DNA of 43,109 bases from Bacteroides sp. (GCA_014802175.1 JAAVCU010000002.1:65153-108261); one strand, 5' to 3'; positions 23,271 through 33,429 are shown, counted from the stretch's first letter. A program made the numbers and translations. The notes: generated from the sequence alone by a model not told the origin.

Positions 23271-25655
23271 ATGAACTTCCGTGCTCTTACTTTATGGGCA
23301 GCCGGATTAACCATAGGCGCGTCAGCTGTGGCATTCTCCACAGGCTCTGACGCGCCTGTGACTTTCTCCGGAGGCACCTACACAGTGCGCACCGGTGGCG
23401 GCACTGTAGGAATAACTCCCTTGAACAATGACCTGTTCCGTGTTACTACAATCCCGGCAAACGCTGTCAATTTCAAGTTACCGGAATCGCAGTCGGCTAC
23501 GCTCAAGCCCGGGGAGATGCAGGTTTCCTCTTTCATCACCCCGAAGGATTTCTCGCTCGTAAGTCCGACAACGGTAGTGAGAGTAAATCGCGACAGCGGC
23601 AAGGTGACATTCATGAATGCTGCCGGCGACACGCTCCTCACCGAATCTGAAGGTGTGAACAACACCGGAAAGGTGAAACGAATCACACACCTCGCCTCTT
23701 CAAAAGAGAATTTCTACGGAGCAGGCGAGCGCGGTCATTCACTGCGGTTGAACGGCGACACCCTCGTAATGTTCAACCGTCAGAATTACGGCTACACCGC
23801 CGGCGACCCGCGAATCTCGCAAATGGGTATCACCGTGCCTTATTTTGCCTCAGATAAAGGTTACGGAGTGCTTTACGACGATTACAACGAGGCGTCTCTC
23901 TCCTTGGGCGACACTATTGTCTACACCTCCGAGACCCCCAAACCGCTGTCATATTATTTCATTAATGGAGAAGGTTCATTGGCAGGAGTTGCCGCCAACT
24001 ACACCCTGCTTACGGGGAGACAGAATCTACCCCCCTTCTGGGCATTGGGTTATATCACTTCCAAATATGGCTATCACAACGAGCAGGAGGCATTAGGAGC
24101 AGTCGATTCACTGAAACGCGCCGGATATCCTCTGGATGGGATTGTCTTTGACCTTTACTGGTATGGTGTAGAGACAGATATGGGACGTCTGGAATGGGAC
24201 AAGAAACAGTTTCCTGACCATCGCCGCATGCTCGACTCGCTCAATTCGATGGGTGTGAACACAATCCTTATCTCACAACCCTATATCAATAAGATCGGTG
24301 CAATCGACAATTACAACACTCTCGATGCCGGAAAGATGCTCACACGCGGGGTTAACGGCAAGAGCCATGATGTTACCACATGGGTAGGAGAAGCCGGAAT
24401 GTTCGATATTTCCAATCCCGACACACGCGAATGGCTGTGGAATCGTCTACGTCCCCTTACGGCCGAGGGACTTGCCGGATGGTGGGGAGACCTTGGTGAA
24501 CCTGAGGTGCATCCGCTCACCATACGCCACGCCAACGGCGAGACCGCCTCTCAGTATCATAATGTTTACGGCAATGAATGGAGCCGACTGATTTACGAGG
24601 GTCTGCGTAAGGATTTCCCCGATATGCGTCCTATCCTGCTGATGCGCGGCGGCACAGCCGGATTGCAACGTTATTCGGTGTTCCCCTGGACCACCGATGT
24701 GTCCCGCTCATGGGGCGGTCTCCAGCCACAGGTGAACCTGATGCTTAATTCGGGACTTTCCGGATTAGGATATATGAGTTCCGACATAGGAGGATTCGCC
24801 GTAGATCCGGCTCATCCCTACGATCCGGAACTGTATGTGCGCTGGATGGAGATGGGCACGTTCTCTCCGGTGCTCCGCACTCACGCCCAATACAAACCGG
24901 AGCCATACCATTACCCCTCGCAGCAAGCTATCCTTAAGAAGCTTGTGAAGATGAGATATGAATGGCTTCCTTACAACTACACTTTGGCCTACGAAAATGC
25001 GGCGTATGGTTTGCCATTGGCACGTCCGCTTAACTTCTACGGCAATGACGAATCAGGGAAATACGACAACATCCAGGATGAATACCTCTGGGGATCGGAG
25101 GTGTTGGTAGCACCGGTGATGAAAGCCGGAGCAAGAAGCCGCAAAGTCCTCTTCCCCGATGGAGAATGGATAAACTGGAACAACACCTCCCTTAAATACA
25201 AAGGTGGCACTACCGCTACCGTGGCTGCACCTCTCGGCACACTCCCTCTCTTCGTAAAAGCCGGGAGCTTCATTCCTCAATATCTGAAAGCGATCAATAA
25301 CGTCACAGAATACGATCCCTCACATCTCACTGTTAAATATTTCCCTGCTCCGGAAGCATCTTCATACACAATGTTTGAGGACAACCGCAAAGATCCCGAG
25401 TCACTTGCCAAAGGGGAATACACGTTGCTCTCTTTCAGCGCAGCCCCCGACGGCAACAATCTCGATCTTTTCGTCACCTCCACAGCAAGCTACGAAGGGA
25501 TGCCGCAAACACGTCACCTGACCTTTGAGCTTATCGGCGTCACACGTCCGCAAAGCGTAAGTGGAGGCAAATGGAGCTTTGACCCCAAAACCTCCACCCT
25601 GAAGATTGAAACCGAATACACCGGCTCACCTCTCGTAATCTCAATCCTGAGATGA
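23271..25655 (+). CDS. Secreted GH31 family alpha-glucosidase-type glycoside hydrolase
   Basis: A 794-residue exported enzyme with a signal-like N-terminus (MNFRALTLWAAGLTIGASAVA). GH31 landmarks: an N-terminal beta domain, the GIVFDLYWYG barrel start, the nucleophile Asp407 in WWGDLGEPE, the probable acid/base Asp476 in PWTTDVSRSWGG, SSDIGGFAVDP, and RTHAQYKPEPY. Members hydrolyse alpha-glucosides or related alpha-linked sugars; the precise linkage cannot be read from sequence. A TTG at 23256 was rejected because it lies inside the preceding gene. The gene is 4 bp after the carboxynorspermidine synthase gene, and its last 15 bp overlap the convergent lpxB. Confidence 0.92.
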   Translation: MNFRALTLWAAGLTIGASAVAFSTGSDAPVTFSGGTYTVRTGGGTVGITPLNNDLFRVTTIPANAVNFKLPESQSATLKPGEMQVSSFITPKDFSLVSPTTVVRVNRDSGKVTFMNAAGDTLLTESEGVNNTGKVKRITHLASSKENFYGAGERGHSLRLNGDTLVMFNRQNYGYTAGDPRISQMGITVPYFASDKGYGVLYDDYNEASLSLGDTIVYTSETPKPLSYYFINGEGSLAGVAANYTLLTGRQNLPPFWALGYITSKYGYHNEQEALGAVDSLKRAGYPLDGIVFDLYWYGVETDMGRLEWDKKQFPDHRRMLDSLNSMGVNTILISQPYINKIGAIDNYNTLDAGKMLTRGVNGKSHDVTTWVGEAGMFDISNPDTREWLWNRLRPLTAEGLAGWWGDLGEPEVHPLTIRHANGETASQYHNVYGNEWSRLIYEGLRKDFPDMRPILLMRGGTAGLQRYSVFPWTTDVSRSWGGLQPQVNLMLNSGLSGLGYMSSDIGGFAVDPAHPYDPELYVRWMEMGTFSPVLRTHAQYKPEPYHYPSQQAILKKLVKMRYEWLPYNYTLAYENAAYGLPLARPLNFYGNDESGKYDNIQDEYLWGSEVLVAPVMKAGARSRKVLFPDGEWINWNNTSLKYKGGTTATVAAPLGTLPLFVKAGSFIPQYLKAINNVTEYDPSHLTVKYFPAPEASSYTMFEDNRKDPESLAKGEYTLLSFSAAPDGNNLDLFVTSTASYEGMPQTRHLTFELIGVTRPQSVSGGKWSFDPKTSTLKIETEYTGSPLVISILR

Positions 25656-26882
25656 AGGTTCTGACTCGGAAGAAGGAGCGGGACGGTGCTTCTTGGGACG
25701 GCGTTTTTTAGGGCGTTCGGATGTTGTGTCCGCTTCCTCTTCCTGAGTTACTATGCCGAGTGAATCGGCTATGAGTTCCGCCACATATTCAGAGGCGACG
25801 AAGTTTCCGAGTTTGCGCTGCATGGTTTTATAACCTGCTATCTGCGAGCTGCGGCGTGGCGAGGGCTGAAGCAATGGCGAGAGTTCGCGGGCTATGCTGT
25901 CGACCGTGCATTCATGCACAAGCAGTTCGGGCACAACACTGTTGTTTACTATCAGGTTTGGCAGTGACACATATTTGACCTTCAAGAGTTTCTCCATTAT
26001 CTTATAGGAGAGCTTCACGCCGTTGGCGCGATATGCCACAACCTGCGGCGTACCGATCAGGGCGGTTTCGAGTGTGGCGGTGCCGGATGTGACTACGGCC
26101 GCCTGGGAATATTTCAGTAATGTGTGGGTTGACCCGAACACAACTTTCAGTCCGGGATCCTGCGCTATCTCGCGATAGAATTTCTCAGGCACCGCCGGTG
26201 CCGCCCCTACCACATACTGGCAATCCGGGAAACGCTTGGCTGCAGCGATCATGAGGGGAAGATTGTTGCGTATCTCTCCTCGCCGCGAGCCGGGCAGAAG
26301 CGCGATTATCGGGCGAGGATCGGTGATTCCCTGACGTTCGAGGAAATGTTTCTTTGGAGGGATGTGCCCGAGACTGTAAGCTATCTCCTGCACCGACGGA
26401 TTCCCAACGTAGGTTACGTCGTAGTTGTGGTTCTTATAAAACGCAACTTCAAACGGCAGGATGGAATACATCTTATCTACATATTTCTTAATCTTCTTTA
26501 CGCGCCATTCTTTCCATGCCCACACTTTCGGAGAGATGAAGTAATGAACGGGTATGCCGAGTTTGTGGGCATACTTCGCCATGCGTAGATTGAAACCCGG
26601 ATAATCAATCAACACCAACGCGTCGGGATGAAACTCCTTCAGCACCTTACGCGCCAGCTTGAAGTTCTTCATAATCACCGGAAGCTTGCGTATCACCTCA
26701 CTGAACCCCATCACATTCATGCGGTCGTAATGAAGTTCGGGCATACGTCCGGCAGCCTTCGCCATCAGGTCGCCTCCGAAAAAACGGATGTCGGCATCCT
26801 TGTCAAGTTTCTTTAACGATTCTATAACATTAGCAGCATGGAGGTCGCCGGAGGCTTCCCCCGCTATCATCAGGTATTTCAT
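25641..26882 (-). CDS. lpxB: Lipid-A-disaccharide synthase with basic C-terminal tail
   Basis: Peripheral inner-membrane GT19 enzyme joining UDP-diacylglucosamine and lipid X in lipid A synthesis. Core motifs: MIAGEASGDLHAANV, ALVLIDYPGFNLRMAKYA, FISPKVWAWKEWRVKKI, LPFEVAFY, LLPGSRRGEI and SGTATLETAL. The conserved enzyme ends near residue 385. After it comes a lysine/arginine-rich then serine/glutamate-rich tail (about residues 388-413, KKRRPKKHRP and SSESEPSS) not expected in most LpxB proteins. The end overlaps the convergent GH31 gene by 15 bp, so the tail is partly written antisense to GH31 codons. The lipid A gene fits the glycan-assembly region downstream. Confidence 0.95.
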   Translation of the reverse strand: MKYLMIAGEASGDLHAANVIESLKKLDKDADIRFFGGDLMAKAAGRMPELHYDRMNVMGFSEVIRKLPVIMKNFKLARKVLKEFHPDALVLIDYPGFNLRMAKYAHKLGIPVHYFISPKVWAWKEWRVKKIKKYVDKMYSILPFEVAFYKNHNYDVTYVGNPSVQEIAYSLGHIPPKKHFLERQGITDPRPIIALLPGSRRGEIRNNLPLMIAAAKRFPDCQYVVGAAPAVPEKFYREIAQDPGLKVVFGSTHTLLKYSQAAVVTSGTATLETALIGTPQVVAYRANGVKLSYKIMEKLLKVKYVSLPNLIVNNSVVPELLVHECTVDSIARELSPLLQPSPRRSSQIAGYKTMQRKLGNFVASEYVAELIADSLGIVTQEEEADTTSERPKKRRPKKHRPAPSSESEPSSQD

Positions 26883-26939
26883 AAGGTGTATGATTCAGAC
26901 TCGATTAGTTATTATGGAAGAACGAGTCTATATAATATC

Positions 26940-26958
26940 AACGTCTAAAAGACGTTTT
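26940..26958 (+). promoter_or_regulatory. Small hairpin with T run just before the lipoprotein start
   Basis: AACGTC (26940-26945) pairs with GACGTT (26951-26956) around TAAAA; the T run continues to 26958, ending 7 nt before ATG 26966. It has the form of a short terminator placed in a 5' leader. Role unknown. Confidence 0.45.
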
Positions 26959-26965
26959 TTCATAT

Positions 26966-28411
26966 ATGAGAAATGCATTCTTTACACTTTTGACCATTAT
27001 AGCGGCGATGTGCGTATGCGCCACATCGTGCATAAGCGACGGAGTCTCAACTTCATCGTCCGACATACTCACCTTCTCACGCGACACGGTGAGTTTCGAC
27101 ACCGTGTTCACTGATCTGGGCACACCCACGGCGCGTCTTGTGGTAGCGAACCGGGCAAAGAAAGGGATCGTGATCTCCTCCATATCCCTCAAGAATCCGA
27201 ACTCATGTTTCAGCATAAACGTAGACGGCATGAGCGGAAAGGACTTCCACGACATCGAGATCTGGCGCGAGGATTCCATTTACATGTTCATAGAATGTTT
27301 CCTACCTGAGACTCAATCCAAAGAGCCTTACCGAATGGAGGATGAGCTGGTGTTTGTGACCAATGGCGTTACGCAGACAGTGATTCTGGAAGCATACGGA
27401 CAAAACGTGATCCGTATACGGGCTGCCCGCATCACGTCCGACACACGCCTTACGGCTGATCAGCCATACGTGGTATTCGACTCATTGGTGGTGGATCGCG
27501 GCGCTACCCTCTGCATCGCCCCGGATACGCGCCTGCTGTTTCACGATGGCGCGGAATTGATAGTGCATGGCCGTCTGGATGCACAAGGAGAACCAGGAAA
27601 ATTGATTCAGATGCGCGGCGACCGCCTCGACAACGTGCTCCCGAATGTGAGCTACGATATCCTTGCCGGGCAGTGGAAAGGGATCCGCATCTCGCCGGAA
27701 TCGTTCGATAATAAATTGGAATATGTGGATATGCGCTCCACTGAGCGCGGACTGCTCCTCGACTCCTGCGGCAATTTCTCACGCGTAAAGCTGGAGCTTA
27801 GAAATTCCTGGCTCCACAATTCGCAGGAGAATGTGCTTAACGCAAAATATTGCAACATCAAGGCTTACGGAGTATGTTTCTCAGAATCACCGGGGGCGGT
27901 TGTGAGCCTCACCGGCGGCGAGGCGGAGTTCGTGCAATGCACCATCGCGAACAACTACCTTTTCTCCGCCATCCGCGAACCGCTGCTCTGCCTTTATCAC
28001 TGCGTACCCCCGAAACCGGGTGCTCCCATTGATTGGGACAATCCTTACCCGCTGATGAAGGCTACCTTCGAGAACTCCATCATATATGGAATAGGAAGCG
28101 ACATCAACGAGGGAGACCTGAGCGGTTCTGACGTATATATGCACAATGTGGCAATGAAGGCCGGTGGCGATGATGATGATCATTTCATCAACTGTCTGTG
28201 GGAATGCGATCCGCTGTTTCTTACCGACCGCCCGCGCTACTATTTCAACTACCATGTGCATCCGGATTCACCCGTAATCGGGAAAGGAGACCCGCAATTC
28301 ATCACTTCCGCAACAGCGACGGATATCGATGGTGTGAACCGTCTTGACATCTCACCCGACGGGTGTCCGACCCTTGGAGCCTACGCACAACCACAGAGTG
28401 AGGAACAATAA
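26966..28411 (+). CDS. Lipoprotein with beta-helix-like domain
   Basis: A 481-residue exported lipoprotein; lipobox ATSC with acylation at Cys22. Residues about 35-150 look like an immunoglobulin-like or choice-of-anchor module (DTVSFDTVFTDLGTPTARLVVANRAKKGIVISSISL). The following part (about 155-400) has regularly spaced short beta segments (VVFDSLVVDRGATLCIAPDT, HGRLDAQGE) resembling a right-handed parallel beta helix. The C-terminal DIDGVNRLDISPDGCPTLGAY motif is typical of the ends of such surface proteins. Similar proteins are common in Bacteroidetes but have no assigned function. It is divergent from lpxB; a short hairpin lies just before the start codon. Confidence 0.75.
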   Translation: MRNAFFTLLTIIAAMCVCATSCISDGVSTSSSDILTFSRDTVSFDTVFTDLGTPTARLVVANRAKKGIVISSISLKNPNSCFSINVDGMSGKDFHDIEIWREDSIYMFIECFLPETQSKEPYRMEDELVFVTNGVTQTVILEAYGQNVIRIRAARITSDTRLTADQPYVVFDSLVVDRGATLCIAPDTRLLFHDGAELIVHGRLDAQGEPGKLIQMRGDRLDNVLPNVSYDILAGQWKGIRISPESFDNKLEYVDMRSTERGLLLDSCGNFSRVKLELRNSWLHNSQENVLNAKYCNIKAYGVCFSESPGAVVSLTGGEAEFVQCTIANNYLFSAIREPLLCLYHCVPPKPGAPIDWDNPYPLMKATFENSIIYGIGSDINEGDLSGSDVYMHNVAMKAGGDDDDHFINCLWECDPLFLTDRPRYYFNYHVHPDSPVIGKGDPQFITSATATDIDGVNRLDISPDGCPTLGAYAQPQSEEQ

Positions 28412-28447
28412 TCAATTCCAAAGCTTTTAACACTGCGTATTTTTTGT

Positions 28448-28455
28448 TAAATTTG
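28448..28455 (+). promoter_or_regulatory. Predicted -7 box for metG
   Basis: TAAATTTG matches TAnnTTTG; leader of about 40 nt to ATG 28499. No T-box or other leader structure seen. Confidence 0.55.
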
Positions 28456-28498
28456 CATTTCGATTTACCTAAAGCCGACTACTTAACTAAAAACATAT

Positions 28499-30538
28499 AT
28501 GAAAGAATTCAAGAGAACCCTTATAACGACAGCGTTGCCATACGCCAACGGACCGGTACATATCGGTCATCTGGCAGGTGTTTATGTCCCGGCGGATATT
28601 TATGCCCGTTACCTCCGCCTCAAAGGTGAGGAGGTGCTGATGATCGGTGGCAGCGACGAACACGGAGTGCCTATCACCATCAAAGCGAAGAAGGAGGGTG
28701 TTACACCCCAGGATATCGTGGATCGTTATCACAACATCATCAAAGATTCATTCGAGGGTCTCGGAATCTCTTTCGATGTCTACGGACGCACCACCTCCGA
28801 GACTCATCGCAAGACAGCTTCAGATTTCTTCCGCCGCCTTTACGACAAAGGTGAATTCGTAGAGAAGACCTCCATGCAGCTTTACGATGAGCAGGCAGGT
28901 CAGTTCCTCGCCGACCGCTACGTGACCGGCACATGTCCCCACTGCGGCAACGAACACGCTTACGGCGATCAGTGCGAGGCGTGCGGAACATCGCTCAACG
29001 CCACCGACCTCATCAATCCCAAATCGGCAATCACCGGTAACACTCCGGTGCTTAAGGAGACCTCACATTGGTATCTTCCTCTTGACAAATGGCAGAAACC
29101 GTTGGAGAAATGGATTCTTGAGGAGCACAAAGAGTGGAAACCGAACGTGTACGGTCAGTGCAAATCATGGCTCGACATGGGTCTGCAGCCCCGCGCAGTG
29201 AGCCGCGACCTCGACTGGGGAATCCCGGTGCCTGTGGAGGGTGCCGACGGCAAGGTGCTTTACGTATGGTTTGACGCTCCTATCGGATACATCTCAAACA
29301 CCATAGACCTTGTAGGCGACGACTACACAAAATGGTGGAAAGATCCCGATACCCGTATGCTCCACTTCATCGGAAAGGATAACATCGTGTTCCACTGCAT
29401 AGTGTTCCCCGCAATGCTGATGGCTGACGGATCCTATAATCTTCCCGACAACGTTCCCGCCAACGAGTTCCTGAACCTTGAGGATGACAAGATCTCGACC
29501 TCGCGCAACTGGGCGGTGTGGTTGCATGAGTATCTCGCCGATTTCCCGGGTAAGCAGGATGTGTTGCGCTATGTACTGACAGCCAACGCTCCGGAGACAA
29601 AAGATAACAACTTCACATGGAAAGACTTCCAGGCTCGCAACAACTCAGAGCTTGTGGCCATCTTAGGAAACTTCGTGAACCGCGCGATGGTGCTCGACCA
29701 TAAGTATTTCGGCGGAGAAGTGCCTGTGTGCGGCGAACTCCTCCCGATCGACGAAGAGGTAAAGAAAGAGGTTGAGGAGGCAATGAAGTCCCTCAGCGAC
29801 AACCTTGACAACTTCAAGTTCCGCGAGGCTCTTAAAGATGCTATGCAGATTGCCCGCGCCGGCAACAAATATCTCGCCGACACCGAACCTTGGAAACTGT
29901 GGAAGACAGATCCGGAGCGCGTGAAGACTATCCTCAACATCGCATTGCAGATATGCGCCAATCTGGCAGTTACTTTCGAACCGTTCACTCCGTTCATGAG
30001 CGCAGACCTGTGCAAGATGCTCGGCATCGAAAAACTCACTTGGGATATGGCAGGTAAATTCGACCTCCTCCCCGCCGGAGCCAAGATTGCCGAACCTCAC
30101 CTCCTCTTCGAAAAGATCGAAGATGCACCCATCGAGGCCCAGGTTCAGAAACTTCTCGACACCAAGAAAGCTAACGAGGCAGCTTCCTGGAAACCGGAAG
30201 AGGTTAAGCCCAACTGCTCTTTTGAAGACTTCGAGAAAGTAGATATCCGCGTAGGCAAGGTACTGGAATGCAATAAAGTAAAGAAATCCAAGAAGCTGCT
30301 TCAGTTCCTTATTGAAGACGGCATGGGCACACGCACCATCCTCAGCGGCATCGCACTCAGCTACGAAGACCCCTCGGTGCTTGTCGGCAAGGAGATCTGC
30401 TTCATCGCAAACTTCGAGCCCCGCAAGATGATGGGTATCGAATCGCAGGGAATGATCCTCTCGGCAGTGAACAGCGACGGCAACTTAGTGGTTGTCGGTC
30501 CCACGGGACCAGTTGCTCCCGGCGCTTGTGTCGGATAA
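28499..30538 (+). CDS. metG: Methionine--tRNA ligase
   Basis: Class I aminoacyl-tRNA synthetase of 679 residues, the long form. HIGH-type signature [14 protein letters not shown] at the N-terminus, a zinc knuckle CPHC and CEAC (about residues 145-161), the KMSKS loop as [13 protein letters not shown], a helical anticodon-binding domain, and a C-terminal EMAP/Trbp111-type tRNA-binding OB domain (about 577-679, [17 protein letters not shown] and [16 protein letters not shown]). Replacement of KMSKS by KISTS is usual for Bacteroidetes-type MetG, so activity is not in question. A stable hairpin follows the gene. Confidence 0.97.
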   Translation: MKEFKRTLITTALPYANGPVHIGHLAGVYVPADIYARYLRLKGEEVLMIGGSDEHGVPITIKAKKEGVTPQDIVDRYHNIIKDSFEGLGISFDVYGRTTSETHRKTASDFFRRLYDKGEFVEKTSMQLYDEQAGQFLADRYVTGTCPHCGNEHAYGDQCEACGTSLNATDLINPKSAITGNTPVLKETSHWYLPLDKWQKPLEKWILEEHKEWKPNVYGQCKSWLDMGLQPRAVSRDLDWGIPVPVEGADGKVLYVWFDAPIGYISNTIDLVGDDYTKWWKDPDTRMLHFIGKDNIVFHCIVFPAMLMADGSYNLPDNVPANEFLNLEDDKISTSRNWAVWLHEYLADFPGKQDVLRYVLTANAPETKDNNFTWKDFQARNNSELVAILGNFVNRAMVLDHKYFGGEVPVCGELLPIDEEVKKEVEEAMKSLSDNLDNFKFREALKDAMQIARAGNKYLADTEPWKLWKTDPERVKTILNIALQICANLAVTFEPFTPFMSADLCKMLGIEKLTWDMAGKFDLLPAGAKIAEPHLLFEKIEDAPIEAQVQKLLDTKKANEAASWKPEEVKPNCSFEDFEKVDIRVGKVLECNKVKKSKKLLQFLIEDGMGTRTILSGIALSYEDPSVLVGKEICFIANFEPRKMMGIESQGMILSAVNSDGNLVVVGPTGPVAPGACVG

Positions 30539-30558
30539 TAGAAGGCAAACATATAAAT

Positions 30559-30600
30559 CAATACCCGATAGCGTGACTGATAGGACGCTATCGGGTATTG
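30559..30600 (+). terminator. Hairpin after metG
   Basis: Perfect 16-bp stem, CAATACCCGATAGCGT (30559-30574) with 30585-30600, and a ten-base loop; no long T tract. The last three stem bases (TTG) also serve as the -33 element of the next gene. Confidence 0.8.
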
Positions 30601-30628
30601 CTTATTACGACTTATTTTACTAAATTTG
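30598..30628 (+). promoter_or_regulatory. Promoter abutting the start of the GT4 gene
   Basis: TTG at 30598-30600, 20 bp, then TAAATTTG at 30621-30628. Only four bases (CACA) separate the -7 box from ATG 30633, so the transcript should begin at or very near the start codon. Confidence 0.65.
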
Positions 30629-30632
30629 CACA

Positions 30633-31748
30633 ATGAAGGTTTTATATGACAGCCATATATTTTCCGAACAGACTTTCGGTGGAATCTCAAGATATTTCGT
30701 GGAGTTGATGAATCATCTCCCCGCAGGCGTTGACCCTCTTCTTTCATTATGGGCAAGCGAGAACGATTATCTGCCGACACTGAAAAATGCTCCGCGCACC
30801 ATTCCATTGCGTCATTTTCCTGAGCACCGCAAGCTTTATTATTTCCTGAACGGGATAGCCGACAAGAGAGCCCTTGCCAAAGGGGGTTATGATGTGTTCC
30901 ATCCCACCGGATTCAGCCCTTATTTCATAGACCGCGTCAAATCTCCTGTGGTTGTGACAGTTCATGATATGATATACCACCATGGGCTTAATCCGGGGAA
31001 GCACACTCCGGAGATAATTGAAAACATGCGTAAGACAACAATGGCTGCAGATAGAGTAATCGCCATCAGTCAAGCCACCAAAGAGTCAATACTTAAGTTT
31101 TATGACATAGACGAATCAAAGATCGATGTCATATATCACGGCTTCACTCCTGTCGCTACCGCCGACACTCCCCGTCCTCCTTATCTGCCGGAAAGATATA
31201 TCCTTTTTGTGGGGCACAGAGGTGGGTATAAGAATTTCGAGACACTTCTCTCAGCCTTCTCCATAATAGCCTGTAAAGATAAAAACATCCAGCTCTTATG
31301 CACCGGCAGGGGCTTCAATAAAAAGGAACTCAGCCGCATCGCGGATTTGGGACTTTCCTCAAGATGCCAATGCCGCTTTATCCCGTCGGCAGAGATGAGC
31401 GCGGTTTACGCTAATGCAGAATGTTTCGTGTTTCCTTCCAAGATGGAGGGATTCGGTATGCCGATCCTTGAATCTTTTGCCGCGAAATGCCCTGCCATCA
31501 TCAGCAATGTCAGCTGTCTTCCTGAGATCGGAGGCAATGGTGCCATATATTTCAATCCGGATGATGCGGAAGAACTCGCGGAAACAATCATCAGAACCAT
31601 AAACGACCGGGCATTCCGCCTTGAAAAGATATCGCTTGGAGAGAAAGAACTGAAACGTTTCTCCTGGGACAAAACAGCACTACAAACCGCCGACACTTAT
31701 CTCAAGGCTATTGGAGATAACCCTAAGAGTCCAGCCACTAAACACTAA
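30633..31748 (+). CDS. Glycosyltransferase family 4-type (GT-B fold)
   Basis: A 371-residue cytoplasmic glycosyltransferase. N-terminal motif SEQTFGGISRYFVELMNHL (acceptor side Gly-rich loop), VVVTVHDMIYH, a SQATKESI block and the hallmark C-terminal donor-binding motif FPSKMEGFGMPILESFA with its EG...E pair. Likely uses a nucleotide-activated hexose such as GDP-mannose for surface polysaccharide or LPS; donor and acceptor are not determinable. First of the run of glycosyltransferases. The following GT2 gene begins 16 bp after its stop. Confidence 0.9.
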   Translation: MKVLYDSHIFSEQTFGGISRYFVELMNHLPAGVDPLLSLWASENDYLPTLKNAPRTIPLRHFPEHRKLYYFLNGIADKRALAKGGYDVFHPTGFSPYFIDRVKSPVVVTVHDMIYHHGLNPGKHTPEIIENMRKTTMAADRVIAISQATKESILKFYDIDESKIDVIYHGFTPVATADTPRPPYLPERYILFVGHRGGYKNFETLLSAFSIIACKDKNIQLLCTGRGFNKKELSRIADLGLSSRCQCRFIPSAEMSAVYANAECFVFPSKMEGFGMPILESFAAKCPAIISNVSCLPEIGGNGAIYFNPDDAEELAETIIRTINDRAFRLEKISLGEKELKRFSWDKTALQTADTYLKAIGDNPKSPATKH

Positions 31749-31764
31749 ATGCAAAAACAAATTC

Positions 31765-32499
31765 ATGGATAAGCCATTTCTCAGCATTGTCACAGTAACC
31801 CGCAACGCAGCTCCATTACTGCTCAAAACAATCCGTAATGTGGAGACACTTGATTCTCAAGATATCGAATACATCGTGGTTGATGGTGCGTCTACAGATA
31901 ACAGCCATTCAGTGATTGCAGATTCCCACTGCATCGACAAGTGGATATCGGAACCTGACAAGGGTATCTATGACGCTATGAACAAGGGAGCCAGAATGGC
32001 ACAAGGTGAATGGCTAATATTCATGAATGCCGGCGACACTTTCGCATCGGACAATGTGGTGTCGCGTCTCAAGGAATACGCCCTGTCGCATCCGGAGGCA
32101 GACGTGATATATGGCGACGTAATCAGATCCGGGGATTCACCTGAGGATGACATCTTGAAAACCGCTTCCGATACACTCAAGGGTCACAGACTTGCGTTCT
32201 GTCATCAAAGCGTTATATGCAAACGTGAGGATCTTTTGGAGACACCTTTCGATATATCTCACAAGTATTCGGCTGATTTCAAATTCTTCAAGACCCTTGA
32301 AAAGAAAGGAAAAAAATTTCATCATATAAACATCCCTGTCGCAAGATTCGACACATCAGGGATATCCACACAAAAGCGTTCAAAAGGTCTTGCCGACAAT
32401 ATGAAAGTGATTGCGGAAACCGATGGGATAATCCGGGGTTTACCGGCAATACTTCATCTTTTGCCCACTTACTTGATTTCCCGTCTAAAGGGCAAGTAA
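31765..32499 (+). CDS. Glycosyltransferase family 2 (GT-A fold)
   Basis: A 244-residue inverting glycosyltransferase: MDKPFLSIVTVTRNAA, the nucleotide-binding VVDGASTDNS, KGIYDAMNKGARMAQGEW and FMNAGD (DXD equivalent), typical of Bacteroidetes enzymes in polysaccharide clusters. A start at 31711 inside the previous gene (TTG) is rejected; ATG 31765 gives the canonical N-terminus. It is co-directional with the GT4 gene and ends in a 15-bp overlap with the convergent next gene. Sugar specificity unknown. Confidence 0.9.
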   Translation: MDKPFLSIVTVTRNAAPLLLKTIRNVETLDSQDIEYIVVDGASTDNSHSVIADSHCIDKWISEPDKGIYDAMNKGARMAQGEWLIFMNAGDTFASDNVVSRLKEYALSHPEADVIYGDVIRSGDSPEDDILKTASDTLKGHRLAFCHQSVICKREDLLETPFDISHKYSADFKFFKTLEKKGKKFHHINIPVARFDTSGISTQKRSKGLADNMKVIAETDGIIRGLPAILHLLPTYLISRLKGK

Positions 32500-33414
32500 T
32501 TTCTTTAGGTCCGGATAGCGTTCGAGCGCTTTGACTGTACAGTCAAGGAGCACTTTAGCCTCCTCTCCCCTGACTCCTCCTTTTGCACACTGCTTTCGGA
32601 TGTAGGCAAGATGTATCTTATATGCCCTTACTGCTTGCTTCAGAGGCAGATTCCGTTTATAATATTCCACTCGACTATCGGCAAAGAATCCCAGTTTTCT
32701 TGCGTTTGCCGCCTCCTTACCCATACTCATTCCCTCAAGATGAATGATCTTGGCTTGCGGCACCGACACTACATCATAACCCGCCTTATGTATCCTGCAA
32801 CACAGGTCGGTTTCCTCAAAATACATAAAGAACTCCGGGGCAAAAGCTCCTGTCTCCTTAATAACATCCGCCCGGAGCATAAGGTCCGCACCGGTTATGT
32901 ATCCAACCTTTATCGGATGGTTGCTACGGTTGAATTTTGAATTCCTGCCGTACAAGATATGTTCCGGATGACGACGATGGCTCTCGCTGTACTCCCATAA
33001 CACCCCGGGCAAAATCCTACGGAAGGAGTGTGCCTCCTTCATATCAGCATGATAGAGATTCCCTCCGCACGCACCGCATTTCGGATGTGTCTCCATATAA
33101 TCATAGAGAATCTTGATGGCGTTGTTAATCAGCAGCGTGTCAGGATTCAGACAGAAAAGATACTTGCCATTCGCATGGCGGAAACCCTCGTTATTCGCCA
33201 TGCCGAATCCCAGGTTATCATCCATCTCCAGATACTTATATGAGACGTTTGGTGACAACTCACCCAACACCGCACGGGATTCGGCAGAGGGGTCATTATC
33301 TACCACTATGATTTCATAATCAACCCCTTCTGTATGCGACACCACAGATTCAACCGCATCACATATCAACTTATCTGAATGATAGTTTACTATGACTATA
33401 CTGACATCACACAT
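32485..33414 (-). CDS. Rhamnosyltransferase-like GT2 glycosyltransferase
   Basis: A 309-residue GT2 enzyme: MCDVSIVIVNYHSDKLICDAVESV, VVDNDPSAES, NLGFGMANNEGFRHANGKYLFCLNPDT and the FFMYFEETDLCCRIHKAGY block, the pattern of dTDP-rhamnosyl and related transferases (WbbL-like). ATG 33414 is chosen because an upstream TTG at 33432 lies within the -7 box TAATTTTG (33437 to 33430). The gene overlaps the previous convergent GT2 by 15 bp. It probably adds a deoxyhexose or hexose to a lipid-linked glycan. Confidence 0.88.
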   Translation of the reverse strand: MCDVSIVIVNYHSDKLICDAVESVVSHTEGVDYEIIVVDNDPSAESRAVLGELSPNVSYKYLEMDDNLGFGMANNEGFRHANGKYLFCLNPDTLLINNAIKILYDYMETHPKCGACGGNLYHADMKEAHSFRRILPGVLWEYSESHRRHPEHILYGRNSKFNRSNHPIKVGYITGADLMLRADVIKETGAFAPEFFMYFEETDLCCRIHKAGYDVVSVPQAKIIHLEGMSMGKEAANARKLGFFADSRVEYYKRNLPLKQAVRAYKIHLAYIRKQCAKGGVRGEEAKVLLDCTVKALERYPDLKKLLAL

Positions 33415-33429
33415 ATATAAGTAAGTTTT

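Noticed and set aside
28412-28498. T-box or other riboswitch ahead of metG
   Set aside because: The leader is about 40 nt, without specifier stem or terminator; Bacteroidetes aminoacyl-tRNA synthetases are not usually T-box controlled.
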